Positions 11,790 through 23,921 of a stretch of DNA of 64,000 bases are shown here, piece after piece. Below the pieces are notes generated by a model that was not told the origin of the DNA, did no database searches, and was given only the letters and a program-made list of their open reading frames with translations. The stretch covers positions 1-64,000 of the forward strand of contig QVRM01001245.1 in NCBI GenBank assembly GCA_003439945.1, written 5' to 3'. Source of the stretch: Dermanyssus gallinae (lineage: Eukaryota > Arthropoda > Arachnida > Mesostigmata > Dermanyssidae). The first letter of the stretch is position 1, and every line of letters begins with the position of its first letter. Position numbers and translations under genes: made by a program.

Positions 11790-12200
11790 CGGAATAGAAC
11801 GAGGCGTTTTTGCCTATTCGAAGAAACACTGCCGGGAGCTGGGTGCCCGTATGGACGGCCACATGATCCGGATAAACAAGCAGGTCACAACGCAGACGGC
11901 CCGACTACGACAAGACGTCCAGAGCAGTACGACAAGGGATCTACTTTCAGGGATGCTTGGCTCGAAAAAGAGCTGGGACGCGGGCTCTAAATTTGTGGAG
12001 TTCATTATGAGAGCGGAGACAACGACGACAGAAGAGCGGCAGTAACGTATGAAGTGTCGCCAACAGTCTGTAGAATAAAAGTCAGACCAGCGGCTTCCTA
12101 CATACACTGAAGTCATACAACCTTTAATATTTTTATTTACGAGAAATTAAGACTTGTGAAATTGCGGTTCCGTGAATAAACCTCAAATTTAAAAAAAAAC
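11790..12200 (+). pseudogene. Second R1-like LINE 3' end with A-rich tail
   Basis: A short open frame (11851-12045) encodes a tail like those of the two other R1-like fragments (LSGMLGSKKSWDAGSKFVEF compares with MLEDESKWEQGTLLLEGIM at about 2900). It is followed by an untranslated segment ending GCGGTTCCGTGAATAAACC and a run of A at about 12191-12200. A comparable GCAGTTCCGCGAATAAGCC sits at the 3' end of the LINE at 32.9-35.2 kb. Confidence 0.65.
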
Positions 12201-12315
12201 TTCTTGTAGATTAGAAGTCTACCTAGACCGCGACTATCTTTTTAGTAGGTTTTAGAGTCCCACACTACTCAGAATATGAGGAAAACGAGTTTGCAAACAC
12301 CCTACACACATATAA

Positions 12316-12460
<145 letters not shown>

Positions 12461-12837
12461 ATGCAGTGCAGGCGAATCTGCGCCTCGTTCAACTGCTTTG
12501 TCTACGAATACTACAGTGCATCAGCAATTTTGTACTTCCCTTGACGACCCCGCTGGTCTCGTTTGCCTTCCCACCAGCTTGGCACTCATCCAAGCTGTTC
12601 TGTTTAAGCGGCGGCGGCAGCGGCAGGCTGTCTGTGTATCTGGGTGTGCGTGTTGTTACATGTAATCGGCGGCCGGTATCTTTCAATCGCAGCCAACCAA
12701 TATCTACCAGATGGCCGGCCTTATGATAAACGAACGGTTGATGCAGTGCATATACATCTATATGCATACATGCGTACAAATGAGTGCCGCCGCTTTCTTT
12801 TCCTATATATATATATGTATATATATACATATATGTG

Positions 12838-12882
<45 letters not shown>

Positions 12883-13764
12883 GAGTATCGTCTAACCAAG
12901 CACGGAAGGTCGGTGAACGACGCTCATAAGGATTTCCGCCTTACCTTACGGCAAATTAGGCGACGGGTTGCTATTACTTGCTACTACTACTACTACTACT
13001 ACTACCGTTACCTTGTATGACGACAACGACGCCGTCGACTGGTAGGACTTGACCTGGCCGTCCGCTTCAGCCGGTGGTCGGTCAGTAGCGAGGAAAGCGC
13101 ACCCGACGGATAAGGCAGAAAGGAAAAGAAAAGTCAAGGAAAAACCAGGAAAAGGTCGTCCACGTCCGAGCCGCAGCCTCCGGTATCAGGATCGGTCGGG
13201 TCGGTTTGACACAGCACGCTGTTTTAGGGCGTTTGTCGTAAACGCGTGCGGCGCGGTGTCGCCAAAGTTGCCCAGCCACGTGCAGACTCACGGAGGAACA
13301 AACGGACGGACGGACAGATATACAGACGGAAAGAGACAGACCTACCTTGAAAGCCAACATCGAGTTCTGTCGAGGCCACGGCCTATGTCTCTCTCTCTCT
13401 CTCTCTCTGTCTGTCTCTCTATTTCCCTGTCTGTGTGCCGTTTTCCCTCCCGCTTTGTGTTCCGATACCTCTCTGATTTACACACCTTGATATAATCTGA
13501 ATACAATCTCCACCTATAGTTTCTCTACTCTTCTCTTCGGCCGTTCGTTTGCTCGTTCTATCTTGTCGTATTCAAGGCGTCGTCTTCCACTCGTAATGTT
13601 AGCAATCTCTGATCGGAAACATTGTCTTCGAACGAAACGTCTCGTATCGTCGAACTGAAATTGGAAAGCGTAATGGAAATGTTACCGCCGTTGTTGCTAA
13701 GAACAGTTGTTGTTGCTGCTGCTGCTACTTCAATGCCGCTATTGGGGAGTTGCAAGTACAATGC
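12461..13764. other. Unassigned sequence, CG-rich in part, with microsatellites
   Basis: Contains (TA)n at 12841-12880, (TAC)n at 12979-13004 and (CT)n at 13388-13417. The 12970-13350 part is visibly CG-rich. No recognisable protein domain; open frames overlap on both strands. Confidence 0.5.
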
Positions 13765-13909
13765 TAACAACAACAACACCAACAACAACGACAGCAGCAA
13801 CAACGACAACAGCGACAACAACAACAACAACAAAAATAACAACAACAACAACAACAACAACAGCAACAACGACAAAAATAACGACAACAGCAGTAACAAC
13901 AACAACAAT
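13765..13909. repeat. Imperfect (CAA/AAC)n tract
   Basis: AAC units with CAG, GAC and AAA variants. The poly-N, poly-T and poly-V open frames over it are repeat shadows. Confidence 0.9.
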
Positions 13910-14379
13910 GGAAGAATCTATACACAGGCATACACGACCACGCAAATATCCATCAGGCAGTGAGCCATATCACTCGCTGGCGATTCAGCCGGCTATGGCC
14001 TTTATGGTAAATTTGCTCCGCATCGCAATCAAATTGATAGCGACGAGAGCGTGTTTGAGTGGTCGATTATCACAGCGACAGCGGGAAAAGTAACGGAAAC
14101 GCCACAAACAGACAGACAGGCAGACAAACAGATGGCATCTCTTGTAACAGTCGTGTCGGCTCCGGCAGCTGCAGACAAGGCTGCCGCCGACGACCTGCTT
14201 TAGCAAGGTCCCAAGCTGTTACGGCTGCTACCGTACCGGTGGCAGTGCTGGTTGTAAGCAAGTCCAAGACCCACAAAGTTGATGAAGATACACGTCGAGA
14301 ATCGACGGCCATGCCTGCTCTGACTAGTATCGTGAGACACCTGGCGAAATACAATAGCTATGTTCAAGCGACCTTCGAT
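13910..14379. other. CG-rich unassigned block between trinucleotide tracts
   Basis: Mixed composition, richer in C and G than the flanking AT-rich DNA. No domain recognised. Could be regulatory or exonic, but there is no positive evidence. Confidence 0.3.
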
Positions 14380-14710
14380 AATCATCATCATCATCATCAT
14401 CGGCGTCGTCCTCATCGTCGTCGTCGTCGTCGTTGTCTTCCTCAGCATCATCTCTATCATCATCACTATGTACACTAGCAACAACGGCAGTCAACAACAG
14501 CAACCACCACAACAACAGCAACAGCAATAACAACCAGAACCACAACGACATGAACATTAACAGTAATTATAACATAACCGTGTCAGTAGCCGCAATAGTG
14601 TCAGCATCGTCTATCGACAACAACAACAACAACAACGACAACCACAGCGTTCCCGACAGATACAGGTCTAGCAACGACATTACACAGGAGAATAACAACA
14701 ATACAAGCAG
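14380..14710. repeat. Compound trinucleotide block (ATC, TCG, CAA)
   Basis: ATC units (14380-14400) pass into TCG/CGT (14401-14440), back to ATC (to 14466), then CAA/CAG units (14476-14710) with short non-repeat breaks. Confidence 0.85.
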
Positions 14711-15639
14711 GAATAAGTGGAACACGTGAATGAGTTTAGAACTCGTCGCAATTACGCTGAGTTGTTACAGGAGTATTTGCGCGCGTTCATGGTTTCTTGT
14801 TTCGACTGCTCCGAAGATGATCTTTGGGGACACCTGTAGCAAGCGGGTAGGGTATTATTTAGGTATTATTATTTAGAGTAAATATTATAAGTATGCTAAA
14901 TACAGCGAAAAAGAGTGGTCTATTTTCAAGGAGTTTATTTGACAGTGGCAATCAAAATCTAGAAGGCGTTCATGTGTGCTGTTCTACGCTCGAAAATCTC
15001 AAACTTCACGACAAATACTCGGCAATGTTTAGTAAGAACTTTTAGGAAGGGGTTCTCCGCGTTACAGTTTTCAAGAACACGATAGATTTTGAAATCCGTT
15101 TTGAGGTCCATAAATTTATGTTTTACAAACGGAGCTACGTAAACAAGTTCGAGCATGTATATGAAAATGTATGCGACAAAACTAGACGATTATTACATGA
15201 TATAACATACAACTGCCAGGAAGTTTAGGACTGTTTTTAAACTACACTTTTCAATATCACGAATATAGGAAAAACAAACGAAGGTGGTTATAGCTTCGTT
15301 TGCCCTCGATCGGGCATAACACGGAGTGGGTAGCGGAGCATGCTAGGAGAGAAAGGCAAAACGAAAATACGTAGATCTTGAGGACAGCTATAATTTCGTG
15401 CTAGTAACTGGAGTCTGTCAGGGAGGAAACGGAACGACAAGATTCATCCGGAATTTAAGTAGAACAGACACAGTGACGAGGTACCACCGCAAAGGGAACT
15501 ATTTGAGACAACTATTATCTCTCGAAGTGTGTAGAGGCAATGCGCTTCCATAATTTGCGCCTTAGGTTGAGGAAGTAGGCTACGATTGCTAAAACCGGTA
15601 GAACACGTTCGAGCCCGCAATTGTAGTTTTGAATGAAAG
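14711..15639. other. Unassigned sequence
   Basis: No gene recognised. A 65-codon minus-strand frame near 14959-15156 has no known motif. Confidence 0.5.
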
Positions 15640-16260
15640 ACATATATTTTAACGAATACAACAGTTACCTCAGGCTGTATGCAGGGTACCATTTTCGGCC
15701 TTCTGTATACCGACTCATTAAAGCTTGTAATACCTCAAGTCTTTCACGTAAAAATGTATGCTGATGATGTCAAATTGTATTTACCTGTAGATGATGGAAG
15801 CAACATAGTAACTTTGCAAGAGACGCTAGATGCATTTATAAAGTGTGGTTTAAAGGCCTTGATCTTAAACTATCTCGAATAAATGCGTGCAAAATGTGCA
15901 ATACTTTGGACACAATAGTCCTGCACATAAATACACGTTAGGCTCTAAGGAACTAACTCTTAAAAAGGCGATCAGAGACTGACATCCGACACCTGAAACT
16001 ATACACTTAATATACTTGAAGTGGTAGCGGCTGCTACAAGAAGACTGAACTGGATATTGGGCTCGTTTATGATTAAAGATGCTTCCCTGTATATCAAACT
16101 GTACAATCAATACGTTATTTAAAGTCATTACAGACTCGTTCTGGTATGAATAATCAGGCTAAAGCTGTAGAAGACCACGAAAAAGATCGTCAATAGAATA
16201 TGTGCGTGGCCCGCAGCCCGCAAGTGCAATCATGCACAGCCAAACATTTAAATCTCTAGA
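15640..16260 (+). pseudogene. Non-LTR reverse transcriptase remnant with YADD
   Basis: The open frame at about 15670-15880 reads TSGCMQGTIFGLLYTDSL, matching the PQGSxLGPLLF region of LINE reverse transcriptases, then KMYADDVKLYLPVDDG with an intact YADD catalytic motif at 15757-15768. After the stop near 15880 the homology continues through frameshifts (segments like YTLGSKELTLKKAIRDL and KDASLYIKLYNQYVI) to about 16130-16260, as in Jockey/CR1-type elements. Upstream RT, endonuclease and ORF1 are absent: a 5'-truncated, dead copy. Confidence 0.75.
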
Positions 16261-16909
16261 TGGCACGTTTGTTATTAAACTTCGGTAATACTCAATAAAG
16301 CCCCCTGCCAAAAGGTGTGCAAATAAAAAACAATTGCTAAATTTGTGTCACTTAAAGTTTTTGCAAAAAATGCCAAACACCATCGTTATAAGTTATTATT
16401 TATTATTTATCTTATACTAAAATATCGTTTGTTATCGCTATGATCATCTTCTATTGATTGCACTAGTACCATTGGATAACTAGCTAAATCCTAATGCAGT
16501 GCCGCTTGAGCAGAAGATGTCCTACACTTGTATAGAAAGTTACCCGTAATTATATCATCGTGCGGCAACGCTTCAAAAAGGTGATTTTTAAGATCACATT
16601 TTACGGTAAAAAAAAAAAAAATATATATATATATATATATCTATATAGTGTCGCAGTAATACCAGAAAGTTAGTAGTGTCATTTGCATTACATATTTGAA
16701 CATCGTTACATAATTGAATTAGATTAACACTAATAAACTGTGGCCTAAAAAATACACCCTTGTATTGTAGATTTCTGCAAATGTTGTAGAATAGCGTTTA
16801 TTTGACGGAATTGATGGTTAATCGTTGAACTAGTTCGTTCCTGTGTATCAGCCGAGAGGATCGGGTGCACTGAACCCGAGGCTGATCACGTAGTGATTTA
16901 GCATGTAAT

Positions 16910-16910
<1 letters not shown>
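16261..16910. other. AT-rich unassigned sequence
   Basis: (A)n followed by (TA)n at 16608-16640. Nothing else recognised. Confidence 0.5.
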
Positions 16911-16994
<84 letters not shown>

Positions 16995-17009
16995 GTATAT
17001 ATATATATG

Positions 17010-17068
<59 letters not shown>

Positions 17069-17080
17069 GTATATGTATGT
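16911..17080. repeat. (TA)n with TATG interruptions
   Basis: About 170 bp alternating TA with several GTATGTATGT insertions. Confidence 0.95.
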
Positions 17081-17704
17081 GGCCACCGTCACAGAACCAG
17101 ATTTCCTCGTCGCTCGTCGAAAGGGTTCTTTCGTTTCTGTTCGATAGAGCCGGCGCATTCTAGCTATCAGCGGCGCTCACTTGGCGCCCTGGTGAGAGGT
17201 CTGACGTAGGCGATCAAACACTGCGACTACGTGACGATAGCAACAACGTCCATTGCCGGCAGCTGACGTAGACAAGCCAGCCCGCAGGAAAGCAAAAAGA
17301 AAAGGGAAACATGGTTTTGGCTCTTTTTTCCTTTTTCACTTTTTTCACTGAACGGTGGTGCGATTCACGCGAAAATCGTAATTAACATGATCTGATTTTT
17401 CGCGGCGCATTCGTCTCCGGTGCCGTGTTCGCACAACAACAACGACACGTGATAGTGGTTGTGGTTGCGGCGGCGGCAGCGGTGGCAACGGCGTCAGCTG
17501 AAACAACAGCGCATGAATAGGCTGGATCTCGTCGACCTGTAAGTGCCGAAACGTCAATTCAGCAAGAGATTCAGCGTTCTCTGCATGTCATGCATAAGCG
17601 AACAACAACTACTTCGGAGGTGGGCGTACACGTGCTGATCTGGACGTGATGATTCTCGACGAACACTCTGCGTCTTCTGTCTAGCTGTACGGATCGACTT
17701 GCGT
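17081..17704. other. CG-rich unassigned block
   Basis: Composition shifts sharply from the (TA)n tract to mixed CG-rich DNA, including GCGGCGGCAGCGG at about 17468. A donor-like CCTGTAAGTG occurs at 17536-17545 on the plus strand, but there is no recognisable coding exon before it. Confidence 0.3.
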
Positions 17705-17779
17705 AGATCCGTAAACCGGCCATGCCTTGAGGCCGTTCACGCTACGCACGGCCTCAAGACATGGCCGGTTTACGGATCT
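17705..17779. repeat. Near-perfect hairpin, 32-bp arms, 11-base loop
   Basis: Arm 17705-17736 (begins AGATCCGTAAACCGG) and arm 17748-17779 are reverse complements with a single difference (C versus T, a G:U pair in RNA). Such a long, nearly identical pair with a short loop is unlikely by chance. Neighbouring sequence gives no clue to function. Confidence 0.95.
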
Positions 17780-18351
17780 CGTCACTCGAATTCGTTTGGA
17801 GCGGTTGGTGCCGTTCTTCGCTTCGGATCTTTTCCGCCGGACGATGTTGTTGTTGTTGTCGTCGTCGTCGTCGGTCCATAATTGTCGTAATAATTGTTGT
17901 ATGTACGTAGAAACGCGGCCGCACCTCCTCTCACAGTCGAGTGCTTCATTGACGCTGCACTGACGCGCGATCCCGGTAATAATAATCGATGTCAGTAGCA
18001 GTACTAAACATTTTGCTTCAACGAAGTAAAGCGAACCAACGTAGTAGTTTCGATGGAAATATTCGTGCTAGTAGTTGACATTTACGACACAAATACGACA
18101 ATGTATAACTATATTATGTCTAAATATGTTACAGCCTTTTTCCACATTAATATACATACAGATTTATACAAAAAAGGAAAGATTAGATTTATATACTCGA
18201 AAGTTAAAACAGTCTAGCTTAACAAAGAGATATATATATAAAGTCGTACTCGATTTCGCTATGTAAATTTAGGAATTACCCATAAAAAAGCACACGCATG
18301 CAATATTTAGCAAATACTTGTCGCTCGGTTCACGAAAAGCGCTGTACTTGA

Positions 18352-18399
<48 letters not shown>

Positions 18400-18556
18400 A
18401 GTTCACATAATGTAGTCATCAGTATATATATATATATATAAAGAAGTATATTTGTATTCTTTATAACTTCAGTCGTATAGAAAAATATCTGCGTATTAAT
18501 AGTTTACGAAACGGGGGTTAAACAGTTTAAAGCACAAACTTAAGTCATGATTTAAT
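17780..18556. other. Unassigned sequence with TTG/TCG tract and (TA)n
   Basis: GTTGTT/GTCGTC units at 17845-17873, then AT-rich DNA with (TA)n at 18354-18396 and 18423-18440. Confidence 0.5.
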
Positions 18557-18660
18557 TGACGGCGTAGTCAAGAGGGCTAGCGCCCTAGTCATGGTTCTCA
18601 TCAACCGAGGCGCCGTCGGCTCAACACCGGCCCTGTTGTTGACCAAAGCGGTCATGCTGT
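18557..18660 (+). repeat. SINE-C partial copy (head only)
   Basis: GGCGTAGTCAAGAGGGCTAG, then CCCTAGTCATGGTTCTCATC, match the tRNA-like head of the SINE-C copies at 45071 and 60016. The A box (TAGTCAAGAGGG) is preserved. The B box is degraded to GGCTCAACACC. The body is not detectable beyond about 18660. Confidence 0.6.
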
Positions 18661-20980
18661 AACCAGAACTGTTTAGATCTTTCTAAAGATTCGCAAATAG
18701 GTTTCTAAGCAATAAAAGTTAGTGCGAAACGTCTTTCAGTTTATGCAACTGTGCGACGTACAAGGCTGAATAGAGGAGAACCAAAGAAAAAAAATTGCAC
18801 CAAATTGTGCCTCTATTTACATTTAATTAATTGCGGTCATAAAACGGAGTTAGGTGATACGTACTTAACGACGTAAACTATAGATAATCGAACAAATAGA
18901 TTGTAAAAGTTTGCACCTATTACTCTGATTAGATCGTTGTCAACTCCTACGTCTATGTAGGAATACGAAGGGACCTAGCTAAGTTTTTTTGACAATTTTC
19001 ATGATAGAGTACGAAAATGTTTGGTAGGTCTTCTGTAGTATACTGTAAAATGTAATCCTTTAGTAGTAAATCCTTTTTTCAGTTTGACTTACGCCAAATT
19101 TGACTCCTGGATAATAAAATGGCGGCCATAACCTACCCAGCCGAAAAATCGTACGTGGAAGTGTTCGCCGCCTGTCCACTACGAGCTCTATATCTTTCTT
19201 CTTTCGTCTAAAATTTGAACCTATATACTTAAGTTTAGAAACTCTAAAATATGATGCAGTCTAATATCAGGCAGTTATTTTACTACATGAAAACTAATCT
19301 AGGTAATTTCATCATAGCTTTTATTGAACGTATATTTTCAGTTTTAATGATTCTCCTCTTTGGCAAAGTTTTATGCGACATTTTTTCGTGTCGTGAAGAA
19401 CCTTATGGAGGTACACTGCGTTCAAACCGTATTTGATCTCATTTGCAATACATATATTATTTTCGAATTTCCGTCAATTGCAGCCGTCACACGACCCACA
19501 TTTTCCCCACCTGTTGCTGTTTCTGGACGTTCTTCTTGAGAGATTTGTCATACAGATTTAAATGTTCAGTTCGGAAAATGTTGTACTATATATATATATA
19601 TATATATATTTGAGTGGACACACATAAAATTACCGTATATTACGCACTTCGAATAAATACATTGCGATATTGACAAATATCGCATCAACCATCACATTTG
19701 GCAATAGGCATATTTTGCGCTCACAGTCGTCGCGCTATATTTAGTATTTTTACGCTATTGGAAATAGTTAGATCAGCTTTCAAACGCGACTTAAGTGTTA
19801 CGTTGTAATTTGTGTGCAATAAAAACAATGTTTGCTCTAAGACAAGTGTATAGTTGCACCGTTTCATTAAAATCTAAATCCAATGCAATCTAGAAGTGGA
19901 AGGGTGCCCCCGCGTATCCCAATAAAAGCCGCTAAGTGATTTAGCATTAGCTCATTGGATCCACAACATCAGTTAATTGTTGTGGAACATTCCACTCCTC
20001 GCGTATGGCATTCACAAACGCCGGAATCGTTACTAAACCTCTAGTTCGTTCTGGCTCTTAGCTTCAGCACACGTCCGATGGGCTTCAGAGCATGAGAACA
20101 TGCTAGCGACTTCATTAGGAAAGCTCAAGCTTCTTGGAGTTGCCCCGAACAAGTGCGGCGGCGTATGCTTAGTACTGTCGCGCATGCAGATGAAGTTATT
20201 ACCAACAGCCTTGCATAAGGCAGGACGTGGGGTGCCAAAATCCCACCAATGTACCGTTGGACAATTAAACCTTTTTTTCCTACGAAAATCGTTGACCTGA
20301 GGGACCTCCTAAGTGACTTCGGTTCTCTTTACCAAGGAAAAGCCGTCTCATACTGCGGCGGTAACGAACATGCTCCAACATGCAAGGTTACGCAAACCGC
20401 TCTTCTCGTCACCGGCACAACTTTTTCGGCCTATCAGCATCGTAGAGGGAATGCGAGAAAGACTTGCCATAGACAACATAGATAACAGTCCATGCTTGTG
20501 ATCTCGCAAACCGACGTCATGCGTGTCGGTGGGCTATGGTCAGTTGTATACGTACAGCGGGCCCGTCGAATCTAGCGTTTTGGACCCACATAAGTCGCGA
20601 AATTAGCCTCAACCATGAAAATAATAAAACCTATCTATATATCTATTTATGTTACGCAGTCTTCGCCTCAAGGTACGCGCGCTAATACTTACTCCGAGAG
20701 CATTATGGACTTGTGTAATATTCCTTCGCTAGCCAGTGATTTCTGACAAAGTAGAATTATTTCCGTTTAAACAACATGTTCTCTTGCGATCGCACATTCT
20801 GTAACGTGAGGTCCAGCCAGCCACAATGGCATAACAAAAGTAAAGTAATTTTACTGTCACTTGTAAACAAGACATCGCCTCGCTTGTTCATTATATTGAA
20901 AAACATTTTTCTTTACCATTAAGATTCTCCTCAAGTCTGAAAAAACAAAATTTGGACATTATGTATATGTATGTACATAT
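18661..20980. other. Unassigned AT-rich intergenic sequence
   Basis: (TA)n at 19587-19610. Open frames (60-80 residues) show no motif. No gene or repeat family recognised over 2.3 kb. Confidence 0.5.
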
Positions 20981-21717
<737 letters not shown>

Positions 21718-21847
21718 CAAAAACACCCACAACAACAACCACAACAACAGCAACAATAACAACAGCAACAACAACAACAGCAACAACAACCACAACAACA
21801 ATAACAACAATAACAACAACAGCAACAACAACAACAAAAACAGCAGT
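21718..21847. repeat. Imperfect (CAA)n tract
   Basis: CAA/AAC units with CAG and AAT variants, about 130 bp. Confidence 0.9.
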
Positions 21848-22112
21848 GTTGCAATGCAAAAAGGCTTGTCGCGCTCACCTGGATGTTGACAGTACGACGA
21901 GATAGTGAAGCTAAGTTGGCGGCTTGGCAACGACGAGGAAAAGATGCCATTGCCTTGACTCTAAGTTAGTGAACGATTCACCAACTCGTTGACTAATTTT
22001 ATGATTGATTGGCATGTTATGAAAAATAAAGCTGTGTCCGTCGTATATGTTTATGCGTGTACGTACGCAGATTACTGTGCAATACTAACTGTTGAACGAT
22101 AATCATCGCGGC
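21848..22112. other. Unassigned spacer
   Basis: Sequence between two CAA tracts; nothing recognised. Confidence 0.4.
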
Positions 22113-22422
22113 AGGAGCAATAAAGCCAGCAACAGTAGCAGCAGTGGCAAGCATTGCAACAACAAGAACAACAATAACAGCAGCAATAACGGCAACAACG
22201 AGAACAACAATAACAACAGCAATAACGGCAACAACAACAACGGCAGCAGCAACAACAACAACGGCAGCAGCAGCAACAACAACAACAACAGCAATAGAAA
22301 GAGCCGTAACAACGAACCAAAAGAGCCGACCAACAACAATAACAGCAGCAGCAACAACAACAAGTACAACAACAGCAACAGAAAGAGCCGTAACAGCGAA
22401 GCGAAAAAGCCGATCAACAACT
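22113..22422. repeat. Imperfect (CAA/CAG)n tract with 60-bp internal duplication
   Basis: CAA/CAG/AAC/GGC units. A segment containing GAAAGAGCCGTAACA, a few variable bases and AAAGAGCCGA or AAAAAGCCGA occurs twice (from about 22297 and 22381), so part of the tract has been duplicated. Confidence 0.85.
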
Positions 22423-23355
22423 AAACGCCCTCCTTTCACCGTGATGCTGGTCATCATTACCATGATCACACCACCATCACCACCACCACCATAATCACCA
22501 TCCTCAGTATCGTCATTAGCATGGACACAATCTCGACGCAATCTGCAACGAGTCAGCGACGGGCACGACGTGCTCGACCGGGCCTGACTGGCTGGTTGGC
22601 TGGCGAAAGACTGACGACTACGACTATTTATGCTGTAAACACATGAGCCTGTCTGCCAATAATAAATCGCATTATTAGCAGTCACTATGATTATTAGCAG
22701 TAGCAGTCGCAGCAGCAGCAGCAAGCACCGTTAGTATCAGTAGTGGTGGCAGGTAACAAGTCGTTGTCGTCGTCGTCGTCGTCGGAGATGGTTCTAGTAG
22801 CTCTGGTAGCGATACAGCGGTGTTCACAACACCAGTAGCATGCGTAGAGGTCGACAAGCGACTAGCGGTAGTAATAATAATAATAATAGTAGAAGTAGTA
22901 GTAGTAGTAATCGACGTTGTTGTTTACGTTAGTTAACAGTCAAGAGTGCTTAGTTAACAGTAGTTAATGGTAGTCGTAGTAGTAGTAGTAGTAACAATAG
23001 CAGTAGCCATAGTAGTAGTAGTAGCAGTGGTTGTAGTAGTCGTAGCAGTGGTTGTAGTAGTAAAGCCTGGTAGTTCGAAACTGTACCACCGGTAGTTGTT
23101 TGCGTAACCATATGCGCTGGCGTCGAGCGTCGGGCAACGGAGGCGAGACACACGAGATAGGTTCAACCCTGCCTGCCAGCCAACCATCCAGTCCGCCTTG
23201 CCCACCTTCGCTCTTGCTCAAGCAAGCCCCCCCTTTTTCCCTGTTGTTGCTTGCTGACGACTGATCTCATCAGACTCGTCGCCATCAGCGTCGTCAAGTT
23301 GTATTCTTCTATCAAGCAGGCCTATTGCAGCCAAGCTCACCCCAGACGCCGGCGG
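22423..23355. repeat. Compound trinucleotide region (ACC, TCG, TAA, TAG)
   Basis: Short blocks of CACCAC (22468-22490), TCG (22763-22785), TAA (22871-22887) and TAG/GTA (22890-22912, 22970-23063), separated by mixed CG-rich sequence. No gene recognised. Open frames over 100 residues here are low-complexity shadows. Confidence 0.6.
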
Positions 23356-23530
23356 CAGCAGCACCATCAGCATCATCATTACCACAACCATCATTATCAT
23401 CATTATCACCACAACCATCGCCATCATCATCATCATTATCACCACAACCATCGCCATCATCATCATTATCACCACAACCATTGCCATCATCATCATTATC
23501 ATCACCGCCACCACCACCACCACTACTACC
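23356..23530. repeat. (ATC/ACC)n tract with ~33-bp higher-order unit
   Basis: CATCATCATTATCACCACAACCAT-type units repeat with a period near 33 bp, so the tract is a minisatellite built on a trinucleotide. It gives rise to a Ser/Pro-rich open frame on the plus strand. Confidence 0.85.
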
Positions 23531-23811
23531 ACTATCGGGACCACGACAAGACAAAATCAGCAAGGAGAGCAGAGACATCTTGACAACGGTACGGACGACA
23601 GCAACAACACTGTTAGCCCAACGACGACGTTCTCGTTGGTCAGGTGGCCACGACGCCAAACACACCACTGTCCGTCGATCTGTCCAGCAACAGCGTCGAA
23701 ACCGCCCACCGCCATTCATTAGTCGGCTAAGCAGGCAAAACTTTTTCACGCTGACACTCAGCCAACATTTAGCGTACTGCACGGGACTGCCGTCGCATTG
23801 CTTCGTGACAC
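23531..23811. other. Unassigned CG-rich spacer
   Basis: Nothing recognised. The 217-codon open frame (23325-23978) crossing it begins in a microsatellite and ends in a SINE. Confidence 0.4.
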
Positions 23812-23921
23812 GAACCCCACAAATGCCAATGTGCAGCGGTGGGGCTCGAACCCGTGCTGCACCTGTTTGTCTCGTCTACCACGCAAGGCGCACGCGAATT
23901 CACCACGCCACGGGGCTCGAC
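23812..23921 (-). repeat. SINE-A copy 3 (truncated)
   Basis: Minus strand: head GTCGAGCCCCGTGGCGTGGT, then B box GGGTTCGAGCCCCACC and GCACATTGGCATTTGTGGGG, where similarity stops. The tail portion seen in other copies is missing. Its B box is intact. Confidence 0.75.

Noticed and set aside
22017..22724. 235-codon minus-strand open frame
   Set aside because: Its hydrophobic Val/Ala/Leu-rich product is the complement of the CAA/CAG tract; not a gene.
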